From NCBI GenBank assembly GCA_902617375.1, contig CACMWI010000002.1, positions 65,566-129,565 of the forward strand: a stretch of 64,000 bases of DNA. Reading direction: 5' to 3'. The stretch's first letter is position 1. The number at the start of each line of letters is the position of its first letter. This DNA comes from an uncultured Alphaproteobacteria bacterium. Its GTDB lineage: Bacteria; Pseudomonadota; Alphaproteobacteria; Methylaequorales; Methylaequoraceae. The notes below the pieces were generated by a model, which had not been told where the DNA came from, made no database searches, and saw only the letters and a list, made by a program, of their open reading frames with translations. This document shows, one piece after another, positions 8,071 through 17,000 of the stretch. Made by a program: the position numbers and the translations under genes.

Positions 8071-9271
8071 CAATTTTGATTTGGTTTGCAAAAACCTTGG
8101 TATTCCAATCGTTTTTATAAGGAAGATTGAAAAGTCATTAAAAAAATTTAACGGCAAAATATACATAGTAGGCGGAAATGTAAGAGACTTAATTTTGAAT
8201 AAGTCAATAATTAATCATCCTGATCTTGTTGTAAATTTAGATTTGGAAAAATTATTATATTGTCTTGAAAAAGCCAAAATTAGGTTCCTAAAAATTGGTG
8301 AAAAGTTTGGTTCTATTGTTGTTATACACAAGAAATTTAAATTTGATGTTACTGTTATGAGAAAAGACATAAAAACAGACGGAAGGTGGGCAAAAATTAA
8401 ATTTACAGATAGTCTTGAAGAGGATTCGAAAAGAAGAGATTTTACTTTTAATTCTATATATTGTGATACTGATGGTCATCTTGCTGATCCAAATAAAGGA
8501 ATAAATGACTTGTTACAAAAAAATGTTAGATTTATCGGTGATCCTAATAGAAGAATTAAAGAGGATTATTTGAGAATACTAAGATTTTTTAGATTTTCAT
8601 TAGAAATCTCAAATTCGGTAGATAAAGAAATGAATTTTTTATGTGAAAAACATTTTAAAAACCTCAAGTCCTTGTCTTTTGAGAGAAGAATGAAAGAGAC
8701 AGAAAGAATTCTATTAAATAATAATTTAAACAAAAAAGAGACTATTCTGTCATTACAAAAATTGCTTGAATGTACCTTTGAGTCAACGCTTAACTTTACT
8801 AGCTTCAATGAACTCTGCTTTTTTGAATCATTAATTAATAAAAAAAGTTTTGAAAGAAGATTAAAATTTTTACTGAGAAATAAAAAAGATATTCCCAACT
8901 TTTTTTTAAAAAGTTCGACGTCTCATTTTAAAAAAAGATTGAGGAGTCAAATTCATTTTAAGGATTACTCGGATAGGGAATTGAATATGAATTTATTAAA
9001 ATTCAATAAAATTTATATTACTGACCAATTAATCATCGACTGTGTTAAAAATAAAATTTCACGAAATGATTTTGATAAATATTTAATGAAAATAACTAAC
9101 TATAAAATAAAAAAAATTCCATTGACGGGAGAAGATCTTTTGAAAATGGGTTTTAAGCCTGGTAAAACAATTGGAGAGATACTTGCAAGGTTGGAGACTT
9201 TTTGGGTAGAAAAAAATTTTAAATGTTCGAAAAATGAATGCATAAAATTTGTGCAAAAATTCTTACCATGA
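8057..9271 (+). CDS. cca: CCA tRNA nucleotidyltransferase / poly(A) polymerase family protein, altered DxD motif
   Basis: A 404-residue class II nucleotidyltransferase that would add or repair the CCA end of tRNAs. Visible motifs are IVGGNVRDLIL (37-47), the third-carboxylate strand KFDVTVMRKD, RRDFTFNSIY (motif B) and RFIGDPNRRIKEDYLRILRFFRF (motifs C and D). The expected metal-binding DxD after GGxVRD reads HPD (H54-P55-D56), so one catalytic carboxylate appears to be replaced. ATG at 8057 is chosen over the in-frame TTG at 8054. The 3' end overlaps convergent hemF by 9 bases. Either this is a divergent but active enzyme or a relative with another role. Confidence 0.85.
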   Translation: MKKINNFDLVCKNLGIPIVFIRKIEKSLKKFNGKIYIVGGNVRDLILNKSIINHPDLVVNLDLEKLLYCLEKAKIRFLKIGEKFGSIVVIHKKFKFDVTVMRKDIKTDGRWAKIKFTDSLEEDSKRRDFTFNSIYCDTDGHLADPNKGINDLLQKNVRFIGDPNRRIKEDYLRILRFFRFSLEISNSVDKEMNFLCEKHFKNLKSLSFERRMKETERILLNNNLNKKETILSLQKLLECTFESTLNFTSFNELCFFESLINKKSFERRLKFLLRNKKDIPNFFLKSSTSHFKKRLRSQIHFKDYSDRELNMNLLKFNKIYITDQLIIDCVKNKISRNDFDKYLMKITNYKIKKIPLTGEDLLKMGFKPGKTIGEILARLETFWVEKNFKCSKNECIKFVQKFLP

Positions 9272-10120
9272 AGCCATAGGTGGAAGAGACATAAAGATGG
9301 CCTCTATGTTTCCATCTGTCTCTAAACCAAACTTTGTACCTCTATCATATAATAAATTGAATTCAACATACCTTGATCTTCTATGAAATTGTAATAATTT
9401 ATCTTTATTATTCCATGGTGATTTAATTGTTTTTTGAACAATTGTCTTGTAGGTATTTATAAATGTTTTTCCAACGTTGCTAACAAAATTCATATCCGAA
9501 TTCCAATCATCAGAATTTAAATAATCAAAGAATATTCCCCCTAATCCTCTTGATTCATTTCTATGTGGCAAAAAAAAATAATCATCACACCATTTTTTGT
9601 ATTTTTTGTACGAACCTTTTCTGTAATCATTACATGTCTTTTCTAGCTCACCATGAAAATAATTCGCAATTTTTTTAGATTCTACAGAATTTTTGTCGCT
9701 TGGCGTAATATCAATCCCCCCTCCAAACCATGATTTTTGTGTTACAATATATCTCGTATTCATATGTATAGCTGGAATTTTTGGTGAAAATGGGTGAATA
9801 ACTAAAGAAATACCAGATGCCCAAAATCTTGAATTACGTTCTGTTCCAGGAATTTTTCCTTTTAGTTTGTTTGATAATTGACCAAACACTGTTGAAACAT
9901 TAACTCCTGCTTTCTCAAAAACATCTCCTCTCAATAGTCGCATTTCTCCTCCTCCAAGCTTATTTGATCCTGTTTTATCTCTAGTCCATTTTTTTTTTGA
10001 GAAAAGATTTTTTGATTTCTTACTTTTATTTTCTATTAACTCGAGTTCTTCGCAAATATGATTTTGAAGATGTTTAAACCATTCTGAAGCAATCTTTTTA
10101 TTTTTATCAATATTTTTCAT
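9263..10120 (-). CDS. hemF: Oxygen-dependent coproporphyrinogen III oxidase
   Basis: A 285-residue HemF, which converts coproporphyrinogen III to protoporphyrinogen IX using O2 in heme synthesis. Family landmarks are GGGEMRLLRGDVFEKAGVN, HMNTRYIVT, WFGGGIDITP, FFLPHRNESRGLGGIFFDY and the C-terminal RYVEFNLLYDRGTKFGLETDG. The protein ends SLPPMASW as expected. It is soluble. It is divergent from petABC, whose products include two cytochromes, with only 55 bases between the starts. Use of HemF implies an aerobic lifestyle. Confidence 0.96.
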   Translation of the reverse strand: MKNIDKNKKIASEWFKHLQNHICEELELIENKSKKSKNLFSKKKWTRDKTGSNKLGGGEMRLLRGDVFEKAGVNVSTVFGQLSNKLKGKIPGTERNSRFWASGISLVIHPFSPKIPAIHMNTRYIVTQKSWFGGGIDITPSDKNSVESKKIANYFHGELEKTCNDYRKGSYKKYKKWCDDYFFLPHRNESRGLGGIFFDYLNSDDWNSDMNFVSNVGKTFINTYKTIVQKTIKSPWNNKDKLLQFHRRSRYVEFNLLYDRGTKFGLETDGNIEAIFMSLPPMASW

Positions 10121-10175
10121 TGTTTTACGCTAAAAATTTTTTATATTATAATAAACTTAGTATGATTTTGAACAT

Positions 10176-10733
10176 ATGTCAGAAAAAGATTTAAAAGACA
10201 AAGATTCATTAGACTCAATCGATGAAGACAAAAGGGATTTCCTTTTCATAACGACAGCCGGTCTTGCGGTAGCTGGCGGTGCTGTGACCGCTTTTTCTTT
10301 AATTGATACAATGAACCCCGCTAAAGATGTTTTAGCCTTATCAACTACTGAAGTTGATCTCGCACCTATCGAAGAAGGACAAAGTTTAACAGTAATGTGG
10401 AGAGGAAAGCCAATATTTATTAGACATAGAACATCAGAAGAAATAAGAACAGCAAACGATGCGTCAGTCAACGATTTAAAACATATGGCTAGCGATGAGT
10501 CACGGGTAAAGAATCCCAAATGGTTAGTAGTTGTTGGTGTTTGTACACATTTGGGATGTGTGCCTTTGGGACAGAAGATTGGTGATAACAAAGGTGAGTT
10601 TGGTGGATGGTTCTGTCCTTGTCACGGGTCTCACTATGACACGTCAGGAAGGATTAGGAAGGGTCCTGCCCCACTAAACCTTGAAGTCCCTCCGTACGAC
10701 TTTGTTTCGGACGAAATTATTAAAATAGGATAA
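10176..10733 (+). CDS. petA: Ubiquinol-cytochrome c reductase Rieske iron-sulfur subunit
   Basis: A 185-residue Rieske protein of the cytochrome bc1 complex. An N-terminal anchor follows a Tat-like motif that reads KRDFLF (19-24) instead of the usual RRDFL. The 2Fe-2S ligands are in CTHLGC (C123, H125; C128 in the disulfide) and CPCHGSHYD (C147, H150; C149 in the disulfide). It heads a petA-petB-petC operon; petB starts 4 bases after its stop. Confidence 0.97.
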   Translation: MSEKDLKDKDSLDSIDEDKRDFLFITTAGLAVAGGAVTAFSLIDTMNPAKDVLALSTTEVDLAPIEEGQSLTVMWRGKPIFIRHRTSEEIRTANDASVNDLKHMASDESRVKNPKWLVVVGVCTHLGCVPLGQKIGDNKGEFGGWFCPCHGSHYDTSGRIRKGPAPLNLEVPPYDFVSDEIIKIG

Positions 10734-10737
10734 AATT

Positions 10738-12000
10738 ATGAAAGATAAAGAAACTGAAAATAAGTCAGGTATTTCCGATTGGATAGATGAAAGATTACCA
10801 GTATTTACATTCATTAACCATAATTTAAGAGACTACCCAACACCAAAAAATTTAAATTATTTTTGGAATTTTGGTTCCTTAGCTGGAGTTACACTTGTTA
10901 TAATGATTGTTACTGGGATTCTTTTAGCAATGCAATATACTGCTAACACAGAAATGGCTTTCGATAGTGTTGAGAGAATCATGAGAGACGTCAACAATGG
11001 GTGGCTACTCAGATATATTCACATGAATGGTGCATCAATGTTCTTCATAATAGTTTACATTCACATGTTTAGAGGGCTTTATTATGGCTCATACAAATAT
11101 CCAAGGGAAATATTGTGGATGCTTGGAGTGGTTATTCTTTTATTAATGATGGCAACCGCTTTCATGGGATATGTCTTGCCCTGGGGGCAAATGAGTTTTT
11201 GGGGTGCAACAGTAATTACTAATTTGTTTTCTGCTTTCCCCGTCATAGGTGACTACATTGTAACATTTCTTTGGGGAGGCTTTTCAGTTGATAATCCAAC
11301 TCTTACCAGATTTTTTGTATTACATTATCTTTTACCGTTCGCAATTGTTGGAGTAGTAGCTCTACATTTGGTAGCTCTCCATCAATTTGGTTCTAACAAT
11401 CCAACGGGAATAGATGTTAAATCAGAGGGAGATACAATACCATTTCATCCATATTATACAGTTAAAGATTATTTGGGTCTTGGTGTCTATCTTATTGTAT
11501 TTGCTTTTTTAGTGTTTTTTGCTCCAAATTTTTTGGGTCATCCTGACAATTATATCCCAGCCAACCCTCTGCAAACCCCCGCTCATATAGTCCCGGAATG
11601 GTACTTTTTGCCTTTTTATGCAATATTACGTGCTGTACCAGATAAGTTGTTAGGCGTTTTGCTAATGTTTGCCGCTGTAATGGTTTTATTTTTTCTTCCG
11701 TGGCTCGACAAACATAAGATAAGGAGTGCTAATTTTAGACCATTTTATAAGCAATTCTACTGGTTATTTTTTATAAATTGTATAGTGCTTGGTTGGGTTG
11801 GAGCTATGCCTGCTGAAGGTATTTACGTTTTAATATCAAGAGTAGCAACACTCTACTACTTTGGATTTTTCTTAATCATAATGCCATTTCTATCAAAATT
11901 TGAAAAAACTACTGACCTTCCTTCCAGCATCTCAGCAGCAGTAATTTCAGAAAAATTTGACAATAAAGAACCCTCTTCTTCAGAAAGTTATGTTAAGTAA
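10738..12000 (+). CDS. petB: Cytochrome b of the bc1 complex
   Basis: A 420-residue, eight-helix cytochrome b. It carries heme-ligand histidines in [20 protein letters not shown] and in the helix [23 protein letters not shown], the [13 protein letters not shown] Qo-site segment, and the [13 protein letters not shown] motif (the PEWY loop that gates quinol oxidation). It oxidises ubiquinol and passes electrons to the Rieske protein and across the membrane. The C-terminus carries a roughly 25-residue polar tail, and its coding end overlaps petC by 11 bases. Confidence 0.98.
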   Translation: MKDKETENKSGISDWIDERLPVFTFINHNLRDYPTPKNLNYFWNFGSLAGVTLVIMIVTGILLAMQYTANTEMAFDSVERIMRDVNNGWLLRYIHMNGASMFFIIVYIHMFRGLYYGSYKYPREILWMLGVVILLLMMATAFMGYVLPWGQMSFWGATVITNLFSAFPVIGDYIVTFLWGGFSVDNPTLTRFFVLHYLLPFAIVGVVALHLVALHQFGSNNPTGIDVKSEGDTIPFHPYYTVKDYLGLGVYLIVFAFLVFFAPNFLGHPDNYIPANPLQTPAHIVPEWYFLPFYAILRAVPDKLLGVLLMFAAVMVLFFLPWLDKHKIRSANFRPFYKQFYWLFFINCIVLGWVGAMPAEGIYVLISRVATLYYFGFFLIIMPFLSKFEKTTDLPSSISAAVISEKFDNKEPSSSESYVK

Positions 12001-12763
12001 ACCTTTCAACCTCTTTATTTGTTTTTTATTTTTATTTACTATTGCAAATAGCTTTTTTGTTAAAGCTGCAACCTCAAACGTGGAACTTATCCAACAAAAT
12101 TGGCCATTCAAAGGGTTTTTCGGAAGATTCGATAAAGCTTCTCTACAAAGAGGATTCAAAGTTTATTCTGAAGTATGCTCTGCTTGTCATGGTTTAAGAC
12201 ATATTTCATATCGAGACTTAGAAGGAATAGGTTATTCAAACGATGAGATCAAAGTAATTGCTGGAGAATACGAGGTTACTGATGGTCCTAATGACGAAGG
12301 AGAAATGTATACAAGAGATGCAAAAATGAGCGACAAATTCGTTGGGCCATACGAAAATGATAAAATTGCACGTTTGGCAAACAATGGGGCTTATCCTCCA
12401 GACTTATCATTAATTGTAAAAGCCAGAGGAGGGGGCGCAGACTACATTTATAGTCTACTAAATGGATACAAAGATTTTCCAGAAAATTTTGAAGCAAGTG
12501 AAGGAATGTATTACAATGAATACTATCCAGGCAATCAAATAGCAATGCCACCCCAAATCGAAGACGATATAGTTGAGTTTGACGATGGTACAATAGCTAC
12601 ACACAACCAAATAGCCAGAGATATCACTTCTTTTTTGGCTTGGACTGCTGAACCAGAGTTAGAAAGAAGAAAAAGTTTAGGAGTAAAAACTCTTTTCTTT
12701 TTAGTTTTAATCACAATAATGTTACTAGGTGTTAAAAGAAAAGTTTGGAAACACTTGGACTAA
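11990..12763 (+). CDS. petC: Cytochrome c1
   Basis: A 257-residue cytochrome c1. The start at 11990 gives a clean signal peptide (about residues 1-27, ending VKAAT); an in-frame TTG at 11957 lies deeper inside petB and is unlikely. Heme attachment is CSACH (C63, C66, H67), the axial Met lies in [13 protein letters not shown], and a C-terminal membrane anchor ([14 protein letters not shown]) is followed by basic residues. It receives electrons from the Rieske protein for cytochrome c. mtnP starts only 3 bases beyond the stop, so the operon probably continues. Confidence 0.96.
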   Translation: MLSKPFNLFICFLFLFTIANSFFVKAATSNVELIQQNWPFKGFFGRFDKASLQRGFKVYSEVCSACHGLRHISYRDLEGIGYSNDEIKVIAGEYEVTDGPNDEGEMYTRDAKMSDKFVGPYENDKIARLANNGAYPPDLSLIVKARGGGADYIYSLLNGYKDFPENFEASEGMYYNEYYPGNQIAMPPQIEDDIVEFDDGTIATHNQIARDITSFLAWTAEPELERRKSLGVKTLFFLVLITIMLLGVKRKVWKHLD

Positions 12764-12766
12764 TTA

Positions 12767-13630
12767 ATGACAAAAATTGATATTGCTTTTATTGGTGGAA
12801 GTGGGTTATACAAGATTCCTGAAATAAGCAATGTTAAGTGGTTGAAAATTAAAACTAATTTCGGTCAACCATCCTCTGAGATATGCACAGGAAGAATTGG
12901 AAAAACAAAAGTTGCATTCCTTCCGCGTCACGGAAAAAATCACAACATTTCTCCAACAAAAATTAATTATAGAGCAAATATTGAAGCACTAAAAAAATTA
13001 GGTACAGAAAATATTATTTCATTATCCGCAGTCGGAAGCTTAAGAAATGACTATATTCCTGGAGACTTTGTTCTTGTAGATCAATTCATTGATAAAACTT
13101 ACCTTAGAGACAAAACCTTCTTTGAAGACGACTTAGTTGTTCATTTGCCAATGGCTCAACCAATATGTAAGAACATTAAAAGTAAATTAGCTGACTCGCT
13201 TACGAAATTAAGAATTAAATTCCATAACCAAGGAACATACATATGTATTGAGGGACCACAATTCTCAACACAAGCAGAATCTGAACTTTTTAGATCTTGG
13301 GGATGCGATGTGATTGGAATGACTAATATGCCTGAGGCAAAACTTTCTTTAGAGGCAGGAATTTGTTACGCTAGCGTAGGAATGGTTACAGATTTTGATT
13401 GTTGGCATCCGGATCACGAAAATGTGAGTGTTGATCAAATAGTGAAAACTTTAAATGATAATTCAGAAAAAGCTAAAAAGCTGATTTCTTCAGTAGCTAA
13501 AGACGAAAAACTAATTTGTAATAAAAAAATAAAAAATCTGTCAAAAAACTCTATTATTACAAATATTGAAAAAGTTAAAAAATCTACAAAAAGAAAATTA
13601 AAAAATATTTTTACAATAAATGAAAATTAA
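12767..13630 (+). CDS. mtnP: S-methyl-5'-thioadenosine phosphorylase
   Basis: A 287-residue PNP/MTAP-family phosphorylase that splits methylthioadenosine into adenine and 5-methylthioribose-1-phosphate. Landmarks are FIGGSGLY at the N-terminus, FLPRHGKNHNISPTKINYRAN (phosphate and base region), the EGPQFSTQAES segment, VIGMTNMPEAKL and TDFDCW. It sits directly behind petC, a common alphaproteobacterial arrangement, and overlaps mtnA by 11 bases. Its partners mtnA and the aldolase define what happens to the sugar. Confidence 0.95.
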   Translation: MTKIDIAFIGGSGLYKIPEISNVKWLKIKTNFGQPSSEICTGRIGKTKVAFLPRHGKNHNISPTKINYRANIEALKKLGTENIISLSAVGSLRNDYIPGDFVLVDQFIDKTYLRDKTFFEDDLVVHLPMAQPICKNIKSKLADSLTKLRIKFHNQGTYICIEGPQFSTQAESELFRSWGCDVIGMTNMPEAKLSLEAGICYASVGMVTDFDCWHPDHENVSVDQIVKTLNDNSEKAKKLISSVAKDEKLICNKKIKNLSKNSIITNIEKVKKSTKRKLKNIFTINEN

Positions 13631-14690
13631 AAATAAAAATTATTCAACTCTCTGGGTTGAGAATAGCAAAATTAAAATAATCGACCAGACAAAATTACCT
13701 TTTAAATTAATAATCAAAGAACTAAAAACCTTAGATGATTTTTGTAGAGCTATAACACAAATGGAGGTAAGAGGGGCACCTCTTATTGGAGTAACAGCTG
13801 CCTTTGGACTGGCTCTAGCCCTAAGAAAAGATGCATCTTCTAAAAATATAGACAAATCAATTAATGCTTTACTAGAAACAAGACCAACTGCAGTAAATTT
13901 AAGGTGGGCACTTAGTTATATTTTAAAAAGGATCAAAAATAAAAAAATCCAAGACAGAGCCAAATTATCGTTAGAGTTAGCAAAAAAAATAAGGCAAGAA
14001 GACATAATCAATTGTTTTAAAATAGGTTTAAATGGTTATAAAATAATCGAAAAAATCTACAAAAAGAAAAAAAAACCAATTAATATTCTTACTCATTGCA
14101 ATGCCGGATGGCTGGCAACAATAGACTGGGGTACTGCACTATCTCCTATTTTTTTAGCAAATAGGAATGGACTGCCAGTTCATATCTGGGTTGATGAAAC
14201 AAGACCAAGGAATCAAGGTGCACTTCTTACGGCTTGGGAATTAAAAAATGAAAAAATTCCTTATACTATTATTGTAGATAATGCCGGTGGATATTTGATG
14301 CAAAAAAAAGAAGTTGATTTATGTATTGTTGGTAGCGACAGAACCACTTCAAGAGGTGATGTTTGTAATAAAATAGGTACATACTTAAAAGCACTTTCTG
14401 CCTTTGATAATAATATACCGTTCTATGTGGCAGTTCCTCAATCTACGATTGATTTTAAGATTGATGATTCCAGAAAAATACCTATTGAAGTCAGAAGTTC
14501 GAAAGAACTTTCTCACTTAACTTTTTTAAAAAAAAAAAAAATTTCAACTGGAGAAATATATTTTAGAAATTCAAATAAGTTTAATCCTGCTTTTGACGTT
14601 ACACCTGCCAGATATATTACAAAATTAATTACTGAAAATGGATTAATAGAACCAAAAAAGTCTGAAATTATGAAGAATTTACAAAAATGA
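13620..14690 (+). CDS. mtnA: S-methyl-5-thioribose-1-phosphate isomerase
   Basis: A 356-residue MtnA, of the eIF2B-related isomerase family, which turns methylthioribose-1-phosphate into the ribulose-1-phosphate. Active-site pieces are MEVRGAPLIGVTAAFG, LTHCNAGWLATIDWGTAL (catalytic Cys) and VGSDRTTSRGDVCNKIGT (catalytic Asp). The end of the domain PAFDVTPARYITKLITENG is typical. It carries an uninterrupted run of 14 A at 14528-14541 that stays in frame. It is translationally coupled to its neighbours on both sides. Confidence 0.95.
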   Translation: MKIKNKNYSTLWVENSKIKIIDQTKLPFKLIIKELKTLDDFCRAITQMEVRGAPLIGVTAAFGLALALRKDASSKNIDKSINALLETRPTAVNLRWALSYILKRIKNKKIQDRAKLSLELAKKIRQEDIINCFKIGLNGYKIIEKIYKKKKKPINILTHCNAGWLATIDWGTALSPIFLANRNGLPVHIWVDETRPRNQGALLTAWELKNEKIPYTIIVDNAGGYLMQKKEVDLCIVGSDRTTSRGDVCNKIGTYLKALSAFDNNIPFYVAVPQSTIDFKIDDSRKIPIEVRSSKELSHLTFLKKKKISTGEIYFRNSNKFNPAFDVTPARYITKLITENGLIEPKKSEIMKNLQK

Positions 14691-15319
14691 AAAATCTAAA
14701 AAATGATATAGTCTATACTTCAAAAAGAACTTTGGATCTAGGATTAAACTGTGGATCAGAGGGAAATGTAAGTGTAAGAACAAAAGATACGATTTTTATT
14801 ACTCCATCTGGAATTGAAACAGCTTCCCTAAATGAATCTTTAATTTCTGAAGTTGATATCAACGGAAATGTTAAAAATAAAAAAAAACCATCAAGTGAAA
14901 TTTTGATGCATCTAAATATTTATAGAAATCGACCGGAAATTTCATCGATAGTTCATTGTCATTCAATTTGGGCATCAATCCTATCATGTAGTAGAAAAAA
15001 AATACCGGCATTTCATTATATGGTAGCTGAGTTTGGAGGAAATGATATAAAATGTGCCAAGTACGCAACTTTTGGAACAAGTAAATTAGCGAACAACGTT
15101 CTAAAAGTTATTAAAGATAGAAATGGTTGTCTTATATCAAATCATGGCCAATTAACTATAGCTAACAATTTAAATAACGCTTTAAACCTTGCAGTTTCAC
15201 TCGAAAAAATTTCGAAACAATATTTTTTTTGTCGTTTACTTGAAGGGACCAAAACCCTACCAAGTAAGGAAATGATCAAGGTTCTAGAGCTCTTTAAGGA
15301 TTATAAGGTCAAACATTGA
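14687..15319 (+). CDS. Class II aldolase, probable methylthioribulose-1-phosphate aldolase (DHAP shunt)
   Basis: A 210-residue zinc-dependent class II (fuculose-type) aldolase/epimerase-family protein. Zinc ligands HCH (H90, H92) and H153 in SNHG are present, with catalytic Glu in PSSE (E71) and phosphate-binding GSEGNVSVR and TPSG. It overlaps mtnA by ATGA. A mtnP-mtnA-aldolase set is the make-up of the DHAP shunt described in Rhodospirillum rubrum and E. coli, where Ald2 cleaves 5-methylthioribulose-1-phosphate to dihydroxyacetone phosphate and 2-(methylthio)acetaldehyde. The alternative is MtnB dehydratase of the classical methionine salvage pathway; no mtnC, mtnD or mtnW/mtnX lies nearby. 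The end overlaps convergent ychF. Confidence 0.8.
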   Translation: MKNLKNDIVYTSKRTLDLGLNCGSEGNVSVRTKDTIFITPSGIETASLNESLISEVDINGNVKNKKKPSSEILMHLNIYRNRPEISSIVHCHSIWASILSCSRKKIPAFHYMVAEFGGNDIKCAKYATFGTSKLANNVLKVIKDRNGCLISNHGQLTIANNLNNALNLAVSLEKISKQYFFCRLLEGTKTLPSKEMIKVLELFKDYKVKH

Positions 15320-16406
15320 ATCTGAATGTAATAATATCTCCGTCTGTAACTACATATTCCTTTCCTTCTAGTCGGAGTTTACCGTTATCTTTACAACTTA
15401 ATTCACCTTTAAAACTCAAAAAATCTTGATAACTAATTACCTCCGCTCTGATGAAACCCTTTTTAAAGTCTGTATGAATTTTAGCACCAGCGTCAGGAGC
15501 AAGAGTTCCATTTCTGATTGTCCAAGCTCTAGTTTCTTTTGGACCTGAAGTAAAAAAAGTTATGAGGTCTAATAATGCGTATCCTTCTCTAATTAAAATT
15601 GATAAAGAATTATCTTTAAGACCAATAGATTCTAAGAATTCTTTTTTTTCGTTTTTATTCTCAATTATCGCAATTTCTGATTCAATTTTAGCCGAAATTT
15701 TTAAATTTTTTGTTTTTTTTTTTTCAGCGTAGTTATCTACTAAGTTCGAAAGTTTGTTACCTGTACAAACAGATTGTTCATCGACATTACTTACATAAAT
15801 GACAGGTTTTAGAGTTAGTAAATTATAATCAGATAAAATCTTTAATTGACTGTTATCAAAATCTGATTGGCTTAAGAATATTCCTTTATCAAGTATTTCT
15901 ATGGCTTTATGCAAAGTTTCGATTAATTCTGGGTGAATTTTTTTTCCTTTGTTTTTTTTTTTAATATTCTCTGTTATATTTTCAATTTTAGAGTAATCAG
16001 AAAGTATCAACTCTGTCTCTATAGTTTCAATGTCACTAAGTGGAGAAAGACTTTTATCGACATGAGTTACATCAGAATCTTCAAAACATCGAACAACGTG
16101 AATTATTGCGTCAACTTCTGCAAGATTTGATAAAAACTTGTTACCAAGTCCCTCTCCTTTACTTGCTCCTTTCACTAGTCCGGCAATATCAACAAACTCT
16201 AATTGATTAGATATTATTGAAGAGGACTCTGATATATTAGCAATTGTTTCAAGTCTTGGATCATTAACCGCTACTTTCCCAACATTTGGTTCAATAGTAC
16301 AAAAAGGATAGTTTTTTGATTCTGCTTGCTGTGTCGAGGTTAACGCGTTAAAAAGTGTCGATTTTCCAATATTTGGTAGACCAAGAATTCCGCAATTAAA
16401 TCCCAT
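15309..16406 (-). CDS. ychF: Ribosome-associated ATPase YchF/OLA1
   Basis: A 365-residue Obg-superfamily P-loop protein that hydrolyses ATP and associates with ribosomes. The P-loop GLPNIGKST (9-17), switch region YPFCTIEPN, DIAGLVKGASKGEGLGNKFL (G3) and NVDE (specificity motif of YchF) are all seen. A coiled-coil insert lies in the middle, and a C-terminal TGS domain (TIRNGTLAPDAGAKIHTDFKKGF) follows. It lies 1 base after pth in a prs-rplY-pth-ychF order usual for alphaproteobacteria. Confidence 0.96.
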   Translation of the reverse strand: MGFNCGILGLPNIGKSTLFNALTSTQQAESKNYPFCTIEPNVGKVAVNDPRLETIANISESSSIISNQLEFVDIAGLVKGASKGEGLGNKFLSNLAEVDAIIHVVRCFEDSDVTHVDKSLSPLSDIETIETELILSDYSKIENITENIKKKNKGKKIHPELIETLHKAIEILDKGIFLSQSDFDNSQLKILSDYNLLTLKPVIYVSNVDEQSVCTGNKLSNLVDNYAEKKKTKNLKISAKIESEIAIIENKNEKKEFLESIGLKDNSLSILIREGYALLDLITFFTSGPKETRAWTIRNGTLAPDAGAKIHTDFKKGFIRAEVISYQDFLSFKGELSCKDNGKLRLEGKEYVVTDGDIITFRFNV

Positions 16407-16407
16407 A

Positions 16408-16980
16408 TTAACCCGCTGAAATTCTTGTTTTAAAGAGTGAAAACTCTTTTAAAATTAAATGTTCAAAATATTTATTTGCTAATTTTTTGAACTCCTCAAT
16501 TACTTCTCTTTCAGATTTATCGAATTTATTTAATACAAAATTTTCTGGTTTCACTTTTTTTTCTTTTAGTTGCTTGTTACTTATGCCCAACTTAACTCTA
16601 TAAAAATTTTTACCATTGAATTTTATTACGTCTCTAACCCCATTATGACCTCCATGCCCTCCGTTGACCTTAACTCTAAGTTTTAAGAATTCCATATCAA
16701 TGTCATCATGAATAAGAATTATATCTAGGGTATTTTCAATTTTAAAATAGTTTCTTAATTTCTTAACAGGATTTCCAGAAAGATTCATAAAAGTTTGAGG
16801 TTTAAAAATTATAATTTCTTTCCCAAATAAACTCTTTTTTGAATAAAGACCATCGAATTTTGGCCTGTAAGCTTGGAATTTAAAATTCAGATGAAAAGAG
16901 TCGATTATTTCAAAACCTATGTTGTGTCTTGTAAATAGAAATCTTTCTCCAGGGTTTCCTAATCCAACAATTAGAATCAT
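16408..16980 (-). CDS. pth: Peptidyl-tRNA hydrolase
   Basis: A 190-residue Pth, which frees tRNA from stalled peptidyl-tRNA. Catalytic pieces are GLGNPG (Asn), RHNIGF (the catalytic His), FKPQTFMNLSG and IHDDIDMEFLKLRVK (Asp), followed by GGHGGHNGVRDVI. Length fits the family. It sits between rplY and ychF in a translation-related operon. Confidence 0.97.
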   Translation of the reverse strand: MILIVGLGNPGERFLFTRHNIGFEIIDSFHLNFKFQAYRPKFDGLYSKKSLFGKEIIIFKPQTFMNLSGNPVKKLRNYFKIENTLDIILIHDDIDMEFLKLRVKVNGGHGGHNGVRDVIKFNGKNFYRVKLGISNKQLKEKKVKPENFVLNKFDKSEREVIEEFKKLANKYFEHLILKEFSLFKTRISAG

Positions 16981-17000
16981 TCAATCAATGTATCAAATTA

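Noticed and set aside
10157-10591. Minus-strand ORF of 144 codons opposite petA
   Set aside because: Antisense to the Rieske gene whose motifs are unambiguous; no independent support.
11957-11989. Upstream in-frame TTG start for petC
   Set aside because: It would place 11 extra polar residues before a good signal peptide and overlap petB further; ATG 11990 is better.
15730-15790. Possible frameshift in ychF near poly-T runs
   Set aside because: The reading frame continues through to a complete TGS domain and the product has normal length.
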